Assembly: GCA_009733575.1 (NCBI GenBank)
Contig: ML769397.1
Coordinates: forward strand, 372,001-436,000
Origin: Gymnopus androsaceus JB14
Taxonomy: Eukaryota > Basidiomycota > Agaricomycetes > Agaricales > Omphalotaceae
Length of the DNA stretch: 64,000 nt
Direction of reading: 5' to 3'
The stretch's first letter is position 1, and every line of letters begins with the position of its first letter. The translations under genes and the position numbers were made by a program. This document shows positions 1-10,377 of the stretch, one piece after another. The notes under the pieces were generated by a model. The model had not been told where the DNA came from. It did no database searches and was given only the letters and a program-made list of their open reading frames with translations.

Positions 1-2
1 TT

Positions 3-683
3 GTGAACACTTTGCATGCATGCAAAGGGCTTGTCAACCTCGAAATTGATCTTTCAGTTCCATTGTACAAACCCACCATCGAAATCCCCAGCATCGACAT
101 TTTGTTGCCTGCGTTGAAATCGTTGAAAATTTACTGCCGCCATGAAGACCAGTTTTACAACTTCTTACGCTGCCTTATTCTTCCTCTCCTCGAACACTTG
201 ACTCTTTGCGGCGGGAGTTTTTTTAGCTGTGAAGCTTTTCCCACCGCTGCAGCCGATTTTCAGCGTCGTTCTGCTACTTCACTGTCGTCTTTGACACTGG
301 AAGATTTTGATTGCAATGATGTGGAGACCTTGACGAAGAATTTAGGTATCTTCCCCGAAATCCAAGAATTACAGCTTCGGGTTCAAGTGGATGAAAATCT
401 TCTCCTCCAAGCATTGTCCTATAATGCAGATAGCCAGGTCCTTCTTCCGAAGCTCACATATCTTGGGCTGCAGTTTTATCGGGGGCATTTTGGCTTGGTG
501 CGGCACCCAGCCCCTCTTTCCGAAGGCTTGACATCTATGATCCTTTCACGATGGTGGCCCGACGATGGAAGAACTAGTACTGGATTAGTGCGGTTGCAGA
601 AGGTGACTCTCCGAGGGTTTATTTACGATGATCAAATTGCTCGTATATCTGAACTGTCTGGCTTAAAAATCGAGTATATGTAG
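3..683 (+). CDS. F-box/LRR-like protein, 3' fragment
   Basis: The frame is open from the window edge to a TAG at 681-683, so about 226 C-terminal residues are visible and the start lies outside. The protein is built of irregular leucine-rich segments (for example ILPLLEHLTL and LLPKLTYLGLQ) and a conserved tail with TSMILSRWW and LQKVTLRGF. This is the usual C-terminal layout of the large basidiomycete F-box/LRR family, whose members serve as substrate adaptors of SCF ubiquitin ligases. The F-box itself is not in the window, so the family call rests on the leucine-rich tail and on two related relics at about 4.0-4.7 kb and 6.9-7.1 kb that share the VLSRF and QKVTL motifs. Substrate unknown. 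Confidence 0.55.
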   Translation: MNTLHACKGLVNLEIDLSVPLYKPTIEIPSIDILLPALKSLKIYCRHEDQFYNFLRCLILPLLEHLTLCGGSFFSCEAFPTAAADFQRRSATSLSSLTLEDFDCNDVETLTKNLGIFPEIQELQLRVQVDENLLLQALSYNADSQVLLPKLTYLGLQFYRGHFGLVRHPAPLSEGLTSMILSRWWPDDGRTSTGLVRLQKVTLRGFIYDDQIARISELSGLKIEYM

Positions 684-1130
684 GAACAATCAATTTTCTT
701 ATCTTCGCTCCGCTGTGATTCGATGTTGACACTTCAAGTTAAGGTCAGAGTCATAAAAGTGCTTTATGTATGTGTGAGGAATGTAAACAAACAATGAAAC
801 AGACGACAGAGAAGGGGAAAATGAAGAAAGTTCAGAGGCCAAGACTCGGCCCAAGAGGGCAGAACAATATACATATAGAAAGTCGGAGGGTCCTAGTCGT
901 CCTCTTCTCCTCCTCATTGGACAACCTGGGAGTGGTACTGAGCGTGATCTTGCCCTCTTGCTCTCTAGTCTTGCTTCTCGAAAATCCGAAATCTTGCGCA
1001 AATCAGTAGTGAGCGCCTATTTTTCTTTCCGTTCACGCTTGACCAAAGTTCAATGATCAGCTAGGATCGTCACGCATCATCTCTCTAGGCCTTTAGTTTA
1101 CCGTGACCTCGACGGGAACATTTCTTCAAT
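684..1130. other. Intergenic spacer
   Basis: Short opposing frames cross this stretch, but none has splice signals or a recognisable product. It probably holds the 3' UTR of the F-box gene and the promoter of the molybdenum-cofactor gene. Confidence 0.5.
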
Positions 1131-3658
1131 ATGTCTCAAGATTTGGATTCTAAAATACGAGTTGCGATATTAACAGGTTGGCCATAGTTATTTTATCAAG
1201 TCTATTAACCTATTTTCTTTCTCAAGTTAGTGACCGTGCCTCTGAACCCAATCCTGATCCCAGCTACGACAAATCCAGTCCAGCTATTCGAGATTTATTC
1301 GCCAACTACTCTGCCTTCGCTTGTGTAGATCATGTCACTGTACCTGATGATATCTTGGCCATCCAGGAAGCCGTGAAGAAATGGGTAACTGGAACTGAAG
1401 GCGTGGATTGGATCGTAACCACTGGAGGAACAGGTTTTGGTATCAAGGATCGAACGCCTGAAGTATGTTTACAAGCGCCTTCTTTCGCTGTACCGATCGA
1501 CTTATCACTACGATTCAAAGGCTATATCACCTCTCCTGACAAGACCTGCACCAGGCTTGGTTCACCTCTTGCTTTCATCATCCTTGAAGCATACTACGAT
1601 GGCAGCCTTATCACGACCTATTGCTGGTACAATTTCCAAGTCATCTATCACGAACCCAGGCCAAGACTCCAACGAATTTGGCCCAGAGACATTGATTGTA
1701 ACACTACCAGGTTCCGTCAAGGCCGTACGCGAAAATCTTTCTGCCTTTTAGATAGTGGGACTGTCGTGCACGCCGTAGAACTGATGAAGGGCGGAGATGG
1801 AAGTAAAAGTGGCCAAGGCGTACATGGCTCTTCAGAAACTGGCTCCGGACACGGACACAGGCATCACCGTAGTCATCGACATCGTCACGGAGCTGGAAGT
1901 GCCCATAGCGCTGAAAATCATGACCACCATCATCATCATACAGAAGATCGTAGGATCCTATCGCATGATCCTTCTCAAGCTGGTGAGTAGATTCTCTTTC
2001 TACAACGCGTCGTTAGCTAATCCAGCCCTTTAGTTTCGACCCGTCATCGAACTTCGCCGTACCCGATAGTTTCGTTTAAAGATGCCCTCGAAATGATTCA
2101 CGAGAATATTAAGCATCTTCCGATTGTCACCGTAACCGTCAATGCTTCCCTTCGAGGCCATATCCTAGCAGAAGATGTTTATGCTTCTGCTGACCTTCCT
2201 CCAACAAAGACTACAAGCGTGGATGGATACGCTTTGAAAGGTATATTCTGTCTGTTTTTCGGTGAAGCAGGAACTGACCGGCGTACATAGCTTCTCAGCC
2301 AGCAGGGACCTACAGTCGTCCTGACATCTTTCATCTCATCCACACCTTTTGTCTCCTACAAGCCAAGAAGAATTACCAGAAGGTTGTATATATCGAATAA
2401 ATACAGGCGGCGCACTCCCTCGCGGAGCAGACACTGTGATCATGGTGGAGGATACTAAAGTGGTGGCTACGTATCCTGAAGGTAAGCAATAACTCACAAC
2501 GATGCTCAGTTACTGATTTACTGATAACCCAATTCAGCTTCTTCCGACGCTACTCTCGCTGGCCCACCTGGCGAAGAATGGAAAGTAGAAACCCTTATTC
2601 CTGCACCTCCTTCAGCGTTACAATGTACGTCAACCAGGCTCCGATGTCCGTCAAGGGGATTTAGTCATGCGGAAGGGTGAGAAGAATCACCAGTGGCGGA
2701 GGAGAAGTCGGTAGCTTGATCTTCATTGGCAAAAAGGAGATCAAAGTGTACAAAAAGCCTGTAGTTGCTCTGCTGAGTACTGGAAATGAGATCAGGGATT
2801 TGTCGGGGTCGGTTTCAGCAACAGGGACTGGTGAAGGGGACTGGAAATCATGGGATACAAATCGACCATCCCTAGCTGCTTCGCTGGAGGGGATGGGATA
2901 CGATGTCGTGGATCTTGGGATTGTTCCGGACGAGTTGAGTATTTCTGCGGGGTTTCCTAGACGTTTTAATAATATTTCCTTTTTTGTAGAATCGAAGCTC
3001 ACGTACACGCGCTCGAAGAAGGTCTTGCTCGTGCAGATATCATCTTAACTACTGGCGGTACTTCGATGGGCCCTACGGATCTTCTCAAGCCGGTCATTGA
3101 ACGTAGGTTGGGAGGCGAGGTGAAGTTTGGGCGAGTTAGTGTCAAGCCAGGGAAGCCGACAACGTTTGCTGTTATTTCTGTCCAGGCAGACTCAGAGACG
3201 GCTTTGGGAGAGACAAGATCCAAACCACTGTTTGCTCTTCCTGGTAATCCAGCTCGGCGTTGGTGACATTCAATGTCTTTGTGGTACCTGCTTTAAGGAA
3301 GCTGGGTGGATGGGAGTTTTCTGGCGAAGGTTGTGAGCTTCCGAAGGTGAAAGTGGAGGTAAGTTGGCTGTCTTTCCTACGTCCCTCTTTTCTAATATAT
3401 ACGGTCTCTTTCAGCTGCAGCAGCCGATGCCGTTAGATCCTAGGACTGAATTCCACCGTGTCATCTTGCGTTCCGACCTAAGGAGACGGAGGCAAGCTGA
3501 AAGCATACAGTACGGGAGGACAACGCTCTAGCCGGGTGGCGAGTCTGAGCGGGGCCAATGGGCTCGTTATTCTTCCTCAAAAGGAAGATGGTGGGAAGGA
3601 TGAGATGGACAGTGGAGAGATGGCTGAGGCGATAGTTATTGGTGAGATTCTCAGATAG
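1131..3658 (+). pseudogene. Molybdenum cofactor synthesis protein (gephyrin/CnxE type, MogA+MoeA), frame broken
   Basis: The two domains perform the last steps of molybdenum cofactor synthesis: molybdopterin adenylation (MogA-like) and molybdate insertion (MoeA-like). Exons read as 1131-1176, 1227-1462, 1521-1982, 2034-2240, 2291-2481, 2538-2933, 2990-3358 and 3415-3658. The MogA part shows VSDRAS, IVTTGGTGFG and VTLPGSVKAV. A histidine-rich linker (about 1840-1960) follows. The MoeA part shows TTSVDGYAL, CIYRINTGGALPRGADTV, SGGGEVGSLIF, LLSTGNEI, ILTTGGTSMGPTDLL, FALPGNP and ending STGGQRSSRVASLSGANG. Conserved blocks switch reading frame near 1748, 2314, 2368, 2618, 2683, 3253 and 3480, so no continuous protein can be read. 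Either the gene is decaying or this stretch has many consensus indels. Family call is secure; functional status is not. Confidence 0.85.
1838..1960 (+). other. Histidine-rich linker between MogA and MoeA domains
   Basis: Between the two enzyme domains the frame encodes a run rich in His, Ser and Gly, with GHGHRHHRSHRHRHG followed by DHHHHHTED. Histidine-rich linkers are known in fungal CnxE-type proteins. A metal-holding role would be an inference. Confidence 0.6.
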
Positions 3659-3985
3659 TGGATTGCAATGCAACAACAATATCCAATTTGTATAGCTCGA
3701 TGTATTTGTATCGGATATGTACTCTAGCGTGTCGTGCCCAAAGCTTCTGTCGACTTTTTTTCAATTCGGTCAGAATCCATCCTTCAATTTATCTTTGGGA
3801 AGTTTCAAACTAATTCACCAGCAAAGGGATTCGAAGGAGATTCAAAGGAGATGAATTCGCGTCGAACCGTTGTTCAATAAATATGGCTACCGACGCTAAT
3901 AAAGAAGATAACCGTCCTCCCAATCCTCCAAATAATCCTCCTCCGAGCGAGGTGGTTCAAATAAGGTTATAATATCCATCGAGAA
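3659..3985. other. Intergenic spacer
   Basis: Region between the molybdenum-cofactor gene and the F-box relic. It contains short direct repeats around 3820-3860 (aaaggagat/aaaggaga). No gene seen. Confidence 0.4.
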
Positions 3986-4660
3986 GCCACTGACGCCATG
4001 CAGAGTAACCTTCTGTATTCGAGATACCTGGCCATGGCTATTGAGTAGCATCGTCTTGAACAAACCGTGAAAGCACCATAGATGTCAAGTCCAAGGGGTA
4101 CCGCGTAGTATGCGGTAAATACCAGGTATCCCAACACAACTCAAAATTGATGAGATTTGGAAGCAGAACCGATTGACCTCTGGTGTACGTTAGAACTCGA
4201 ATCAACGAATTCATGTCGAATATGTTATTAGTGCCATGAATCCGGAAAGTACTGATCTCATCCGGCGAAGATGGCAGGACTGACAGTAATGCCACTGATG
4301 AGGACTTCTGGACGAATATCAGGGCCCTGCATTTGTTGATTCTCAAGTCCCTCAATGTCAACGATGACAATGATATGATAGAGCGGCGCTGAGATACCAG
4401 CGACACTAATCGCAAGATTGGCAATATCACCAAAACCAAGCTAATTACTAAGATTCAATTCTCCAAGAACAGGAGTGGTGAGATGGAGAGGCTGGGGCGA
4501 GATTCTCGGGAAGGTGATGGTAAAGGCCAACAAGATTTCGGCAGCGATGTAATAGATTGATATAGGTGGTTGAACTGGAGAGAGAGTGGGTGGAATGAAT
4601 CTTCAGGAAGGACAAGGAAGGACACTTGTTGCGTTGGAAGCGCTAATTGTTTGAGCACAA
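3985..4660 (-). pseudogene. F-box/LRR relic 1
   Basis: On the minus strand the stretch encodes pieces clearly related to the C-terminal part of the F-box/LRR gene at the window start: SLSSLTLRDL, SVLLPNLINFEL, LDLTSMVLSRFVQDDAT and then, after a TAG and a frame change, RIQKVTLHGV. Upstream, near 4450-4650, leucine-rich pieces (PVLGELNLSN, SLPKSCWPLPSPS) continue in shifting frames. No F-box and no intact frame are present. It is a degenerate paralogue. It sits immediately downstream of the CxxC-protein gene on the same strand, and a second relic lies upstream of that gene. Confidence 0.55.
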
Positions 4661-4957
4661 TGCCGAAATCGATGAGTTCCGATGTCGTAAATTGGGCGCT
4701 CTTAAACTTGGCGAGGGTGTAATGGTAGAACCGTTCCTGTCCTATATGTTTGAAGATAGACTCCTTTTAAAAGAGGCAGCGAAGGACATCTTCGATCGAA
4801 GAAGGGGAGAAATAACAATGATCCATGCCATCAGCTTGAGCACTTGAATTCTGTGCCAGGATTTGGAGTGCTGCAGCGCCAATCAACCCAAGTGTCAATT
4901 GACTCAAAGAAGAAAAAGTCCTGTATGTAGTGTGTAAAGGAGTAGCTACTATATATG

Positions 4958-6365
4958 CTACAGTTCCGCATTGCCGCCATATAGCATAGCAGCCAACGCA
5001 GTAAACGTAGCAACTGCGCCAACAACCGTACCAGCGGCGGACGAAAGATTCGGGTTTCCCGCCCTCTTCTTCTCAGCATTAAAAGTCTGATACAACTCCT
5101 CTGTGCTCTCTTCATCTCGGCCCACAACAACCACATTCCGCCCGTCATCGTCTGTGAGAATCTTCGTGTACAAACCTTTCGGTGGCTGTTCCTTGAGGAC
5201 AGCCAAATCAGCGTTGGAGACCATGTATGCTTTCGCCGTGGAGAGCTCCTCCAAATGGTTCATATATCCTGCTCGTTGTTCCATCGACATTGTGCGAGCC
5301 GGGGGACGAGGAGCGGATATAGAGGATGGTGAAACAACTTCGGTGCTGCTGATCTTGTCGGTGCTTTGGGTGGAAGCATTGGATGAACTGCTCGTGATAC
5401 CGGGTCTCTGATCATCTGGAACGGAATCCGAGCTACTCCAGGGAGTAGCGAGAGTACCAGGCAGGACTTCTCGCCGCTTGCCAAGAAGCATCTCCAACCT
5501 ATCCGTCCAATGAACTCCCTTCCGACTCGTTTCCTGTCCATCATCGGCAGTTAAGCCATCGTTCTCGCCAGGAATCAGCAACATCTCGAGTTCTGAATCC
5601 GGTAGAGAGTCGAGAGTCTGCGAACGAGCGAAGGCTGCAGTCTTTTCCGACCTTCGGCGTCCTCGGAGGACTTTCTTCATATCCTCAAACTCTACAGGAA
5701 CGCTAGGAGTGGTAACGCCCAAGGAGCGCCTTCCTTTGCGTTGAGTAGGTAGTTTTAGACTCAGTGCCGCCGGTGATAGTCAAGAAACCATACGCGTCGG
5801 CGCTGTTGTTACTGTCCGTGTCTGCGTTCTCGTCATTTATTTCCTCCGTCGTAATCGTCCCACCAGCCGAAAGCATCTCCAACCTATCCTTGCAATGAAC
5901 TTCTCCCTTCCGACTCGTTTCCTGTCCATCATCGGCACCTGAGCCATCGTTCTCGCCAGGAATCAACGACATCTCGAGTTCTGAATCCGGTGGAGAGTCG
6001 AGAGTCTGCGAAAGAGCGAGGACTTCAGTCTTTCGGCGCCCTCGGAGGACTTTCTGCATATCCTCAAACTCTACAGGAACGCTAGGAGTGGCACCCCAGG
6101 AATGCCTTCCTTTGCGTTGAGCAAGAGTTGTAGGCTCGGTGCCATCGCTGATAGTCAAAAAACCTAACGCGTCGGCGATGTTGTTACTGTCCGTGTCTGC
6201 GTTCTTGTCATTCGCAACGAAAGGACATCCTGAACGAGGATGACCGGCTTTGGGACGTTTACACTTGGTACAATGAGGTTTCTTGCGAGGAGGTGAGACG
6301 ACAGCACCCTTCGCGGGCATGTTGTTCGCGTTTTTAACACGCGTGGAAGACTCCATCCTGAGCAA
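4958..6365 (-). CDS. CxxC-type protein with internal tandem duplication and probable C-terminal membrane anchor
   Basis: Hypothetical protein, not recognised beyond its motifs. From the ATG at 6365 the N-terminus carries a compact cysteine/histidine motif HCTKCKRPKAGHPRSGCPF (CxxC...GH...C), probably zinc-binding. The middle contains two copies of a ~125-residue acidic unit with NADTDSNN, TPSVPVEFEDM, KVLRGRR, LIPGENDG and DDGQETSRKG, at DNA period 375 (about 6205-5831 and 5830-5440). The C-terminal third is Ser/Pro-rich, then EELSTAKAYMVSNAD, and ends in a hydrophobic segment (GTVVGAVATFTALAAML) 6 residues from the stop, as in tail-anchored proteins. The two copies are out of frame by one base near 5745. 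A 58-base GT-AG intron (about 5710-5767) would rejoin them in frame. Flanked by F-box/LRR relics on both sides. Confidence 0.5.
5440..6205 (-). repeat. Two-copy 375-bp tandem repeat inside coding sequence
   Basis: The strings ttgttactgtccgtgtctgc at 6181 and 5806 mark equivalent points of two tandem copies. Similarity continues through the blocks encoding PSVPVEFEDM and LIPGENDG. Copies differ by scattered substitutions and small indels, so the duplication is not brand new. Confidence 0.8.
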
Positions 6366-6880
6366 TGATTAGAGAGAAGAATTCAAAGCTTTAAGGCAGG
6401 GAGAAATCGGGAAGAGAATCAATAAAGTAGGCCTTTTATAACTGCTGGAATGTCGCATCAGGATGTCCAACAGAAGAAACTACATACTGTTGGAATATTC
6501 CCCTTTCTGTTGCCACCTCCGATAAGTACTTCGGTTTATTTGACACCTCAACCTCACGATTGTCGTGGGTAGTAACCTAGAATGATGGACCATGTTTGCA
6601 GGCTTGTAACCCTTGATAAGGCAAGACCAGCATACAGACACGGATGCAATGTGCCTTCAAATTATCGCAGGCAGCAGAGGTCTTTTTCTAGTGTTGGAAT
6701 AGATCATATTATGGATTCGCAGATGAAGAACATTCATGAAAGAAGGCAGAGATAAAATAGAAATAGAAGAAATACCTGGGCAGACTGGTTACAAGTTGAA
6801 GTAGTTGCAGAAACCTAGCACTCATATGTAAATGTGACATCTTCCCAATTTTCCATATAATCCACACCCAAGCCAACGCC
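6366..6880. other. Upstream region of CxxC gene
   Basis: No gene recognised. Probably the promoter of the CxxC-protein gene, running into the next F-box relic. Confidence 0.35.
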
Positions 6881-6884
6881 ATTG

Positions 6885-7110
6885 TAGAGCTGTTACCTTC
6901 TGTATTCAAGATAATCCCTGGTAATCCAGAGATCTGCCATAGCTAGTAGCATTGTCTTGACCAAACCGCGAAAGGACCATGGGGAAGTCAAGTCTGGAAG
7001 ATATTCTCCAGAAAAGGCGAGGCGATCCCAGCAAAGTTCAAAACTAGTGAGTTGTGCGAGCAGAATCAGACAACCTTTGGTGTAAGTTGACTGAGAAGAT
7101 CAATCGGATT
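6885..7110 (-). pseudogene. F-box/LRR relic 2
   Basis: Nucleotide-level similarity to relic 1: both contain ttctgtatt..agat..cctgg, a tagtagcattgtcttga-like string and gcgaaaggaccat/gtgaaagcaccat in the same order. The minus-strand reading is PMVLSRFGQDNATSY, matching MVLSRFVQDDAT of relic 1 and MILSRWWPDD of the gene at the window start. Too short and broken to be functional. Confidence 0.5.
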
Positions 7111-7298
7111 CGCATCGCGAATTCCAAAGGTGGTATTTCTGCTAAGCCGCCGGGACGGTTGTTGTTGGATAATGCTGGGCCATGGAGGTGCAGAGATAAC
7201 GAGATATGTGTTCAAGCTTCAAGTGTGAGGGTAGGTAGCAAAGGTAGCGTTGTACATTGGTACACAACGTTAGGCGCCGATCCGCAAGAAAACACGAC

Positions 7299-7556
7299 TC
7301 ACGTGTAGATTGAACTCCGCGAGCGTCTAAACTTGGTATAAAAATTGACGCCAACAATAAAATTTTCCTCCAGTGTCCGTTCAACCTTCTGAAGCGTCCA
7401 GCCTCTGGCGAATTCGTCTGAAACTTGGGCGTCGTATCTTCTGGCTGACGGAGCGAGACGTTCCTTTTTCCTTCTTTCCCTTCTCGGAGGTTGAGGAGAA
7501 GTTGAGGAAGGGACGTTCACGAGAATAACCTTCTCAAATTCGGGTTGGGGCGTCAT
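7299..7556 (-). CDS. Small hypothetical ORF
   Basis: An 85-residue frame with a basic, Arg/Lys-rich middle (PPRRERRKKERLAP). It begins with a credible ATG but matches nothing I recognise, and it lies next to F-box debris. It could be a short exon, part of a relic, or chance. Kept only as a low-confidence candidate. Confidence 0.15.
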   Translation of the reverse strand: MTPQPEFEKVILVNVPSSTSPQPPRRERRKKERLAPSARRYDAQVSDEFARGWTLQKVERTLEENFIVGVNFYTKFRRSRSSIYT

Positions 7557-7760
7557 ATTCTTAGACCTGCTGTAGCAACGCGTCTTGAACGCGGGCCACT
7601 ATGTGGTTTTGACAGTCTGGTAAAACCATGTCGCATACAGATTTCTATTTGTTGTGTAGTTATTACTATTAGCTGGAATAATCATCCTTCAACATTTTCC
7701 ATACGTATTGAATTCGAACGATAGTCATGTGAACCATTTCGAACTTGACCTCATCTCAGT

Positions 7761-8512
7761 ATGTCTCGCTTATCGCGCGCAACGCTAGGAGGTCGTGGCC
7801 CCAGAGATTCTGTTTTCACCCGTGGCCCAGCAGAAGTCTATCGAGGAGATGCGCAAGGATATAAATGTCCAGTGGATTTAGAAGAATGCGTTGCTGCGTT
7901 GGAAGATTGCTGCGAAGAGGTCAATAAATCTGCGCTATCTCATATATCTCTCACACAAAGGGTTTATTTAGCTTCATGAAGTTGGATCATTACTGCGACA
8001 GGAACGCAGGATCTTCCTAGGATGACCAAAATCCTCGAAAATCAATTGGTTTGTCGAATTCTTTTCTTCATTCAACGGCTCTCTGACTCTCTTGCCTAGG
8101 TATTCACCTTGGCACCATCATCAACTTTAGAAAAGTACAAAGCAGATCTCATAGATGAAGTTGAGCCTGCAATCATCGAGCTAGTTGAGAAAGCCGAGGC
8201 TGGATTACAAGCTCTTCAGAAGAAAGAGAAGGCATTGGAAACTAAAGTTTGTCTGTTCAACTGTCTCGATGCTTGCTTTGACATTCTGTAGCTCGAAGCT
8301 GCGCAAAATCGACCTGCTGTCACTAGTCAGACGACTGCTGGACAGAAACTCGAACAACGTCGGTTGATTGCGCTAACAAAGCAGAGGGAACGACTAGAGA
8401 ATGAACTAAAAGAATTAGAGCGGGAGATTGTAGTATTAGTAAGCTTTCGTATCCTTCTCGATGTTTGTCCTTTGCTGAGGGGTAGTAGGAACGCTCTGCG
8501 CTGGAATCATAA
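7761..8512 (+). CDS. SPC19: DASH/DAM1 complex subunit Spc19 (one-base frame break)
   Basis: Spc19 is a subunit of the fungal DASH/Dam1 ring that couples kinetochores to spindle microtubules. Exons read as 7761-7919, 7972-8048, 8100-8246, 8292-8438 and 8489-8512, about 184 residues. The N-terminal motif is DLEECVAALEDCCEE, followed by LLRQ-TQDLPRM, then the family signature VFTLAPSSTLEKYKADLIDEVEPAI, comparable to the RVFxLVP...DLIEEVEP block of yeast Spc19. The C-terminal half is a predicted coiled coil (LEQRRLIALTKQRERLENEL). The exon lengths sum to one base short of a multiple of three: between LLRQ and TQDLPRM (about 7999-8003) one base is missing, while both sides are strongly conserved. 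An alternative splice would bypass the break by losing a conserved block. Confidence 0.75.
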
Positions 8513-8839
8513 CTAGATCTCGGATTTCACAACCTCCAGCTTTTGTATGCAAACCGTCAGTTGAATCTGCCATTTTGACTTGGAACTTAAACCTGGATAA
8601 TAGGCAATCTCTCAAGTGATTTAACCTCCAAACGCTCATTAACGTTCATCGCGTCCATAGCACTACGTATGTGGAACTTCGGCGCCATCCCTGGCGCTAC
8701 ATACGTGGAACTTCGGCACAACGGAGGAAAATAGGAAAATAGGAGACAACGGCTTGAAGTCTTCATTGACACATTCTGATGACGTGACCCGAGCTCATAT
8801 AAGACTTCAAATTTAATTCCTCTCTACGCTTCGACAACC
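8513..8839. other. Spacer with a short direct repeat
   Basis: Between SPC19 and the FAD gene. It contains two near-identical 22-base strings ending gtggaacttcggc at 8662-8683 and 8696-8717 (period 34), separated by the self-complementary string ggcgccatccctggcgc. The start of the FAD gene follows a TATA-poor, pyrimidine-rich leader. Confidence 0.5.
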
Positions 8840-10377
8840 ATGAAAATCATTATCATCGGCACGGGCATTGGTGGTCTCGCTGCATACCATGCTCTCAGCA
8901 AACATCTTCCTTCTGCAGATCTAGCGATTTACGATGGATATCCGTCACCCCTGAAGTCGAACAAACATATCGGCGGTGGTATCAGTCTCGGGCCCAATGG
9001 ACAACGCGCCATGAAGGATATCACACCCGAAGCACTGTCTTTCATCCGCGACCGAGCCTTTGAATACTCTGCTGTCATTTTCCAAAGCGATTCGGGTAAG
9101 GTACTTGGACAAATGCCGTTTGGGAGCAAGGAGCGGTACCAGTTCGGGCAACTTATGACTACGCGTTCCACAGTCCATGAAGGCCTACTTCTCGAACGTG
9201 GGACGAATGAGAAAGTCCATTGGAACACGAAAGTGGCTCGGACATGGGAAACGGACGACGCAGCATATGTTCAATTCGAAGACGGTACAATCGAAAAATG
9301 TGATTTGCTCATAGGGGCAGACGGAGCTAGGAGTGTAACGAGGAACGCTATCTTTGGCGAGGAATACGCTCCTCATTACGAGTAAGATCTACGTTATACA
9401 GCTTTGTGCTTTCTACTGACGACATTTTAAGCGGTCTAATTGGCTTTGGAGGTTTCATCCCCCTTACAGACCTCACGCCCTTCACTCGCGAAGCTATCCA
9501 AGGCGTTCTTCCATCCTTGACCGTGGGGCGCATTGGTGGATTTGGCTATGCATTCTTCACACCTCTCAGCTCTCCCGAGCCCAAACTGTTCTGGTGGGCC
9601 CATGCCGAAATGGACACTCCTCTCCCCCGCGACACACCGCGTAACGAAATGTTACCTCTCCTCATGCAACGCTACGGGAAGTGGAGATCCCCGCACGACG
9701 ATCCTTCTGACCCAGAAAACACGATTTTTCGGCAGATCCTCACAATCGCTTGTGAAGGGAAGGACGACAATAACTGGTTTATGCTGCCGAGGTATTTTAC
9801 ACCACTTTTGCCGCACTGGACTTCACTTCATGGTCTGTCTGCCACGGGCTCGGAAACTGGAGCGCCGACTACTAAGGCTGGGGGAAGGATTGTGCTTCTC
9901 GGTGACGCGGCGCATGCCATGCCCGTAAGTTGAGGTTTAGGCATCTGCTTTCATAGTGCTAATTGATCTTATATTTCTAGCCCGAGGGTGCCCAAGGCGT
10001 GTCTTGTGCAGTCGAAGACAGCCTCACGCTTGCACTGCTCCTGAAACACTACAGCAAATCAGAAACTGAAGCTGAGGCAATTGCAAAGGCAGCCAAGTCG
10101 TACGAAGATATTCGTCTCCCGAGAGTCAACAAGATTCTCGTCGAAGCCAAAGGGAGAGCGGATCAAAAGAGACAGATTAGCTGGATGAAGGATAAGATTA
10201 GAGAGTTTGGTGTTTGGGTTATTAGTATGTGTTCATTAAACGATTGAAGTTCGTTTTACTGATCGAGTGGTTGCTTTAGGTTGGATTCCGGAATCTTTCT
10301 TACACGACGAAGTCTTTGGATACGACGTTGAAGTGCATGTGGCGAAATACCTTGAAGTCCCGCAAGTTTCGCTGTAA
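8840..10377 (+). CDS. FAD-dependent aromatic monooxygenase (salicylate-hydroxylase-like)
   Basis: Class A flavoprotein hydroxylase that would use NAD(P)H and O2 on an aromatic or polyketide-type substrate. The substrate cannot be told from sequence. Exons 8840-9381, 9432-9924, 9981-10224 and 10280-10377 give an uninterrupted 458-residue protein, the usual family length. The dinucleotide-binding motif IIIIGTGIGGLAAYHAL is at residues 3-19, the CDLLIGADGARSV (DG) motif near 155-167, and VLLGDAAHAMPPEGAQG (GD motif) near 345. No signal peptide or membrane anchor is visible, so cytosolic action is likely. No neighbouring biosynthetic genes are visible, so nothing links it to a cluster. Confidence 0.88.

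Noticed and set aside
2314..2366. 53-base GT-AG intron in the molybdenum-cofactor gene that would remove two frame breaks
   Set aside because: It would delete a segment reading VVLTSFISST, which matches the conserved VLTS region of the family, so it is probably coding.
7920..8001. Longer intron in SPC19 that avoids the frame break
   Set aside because: It removes LHEVGSLLRQ, a block that fits the conserved family pattern before DLPRM.
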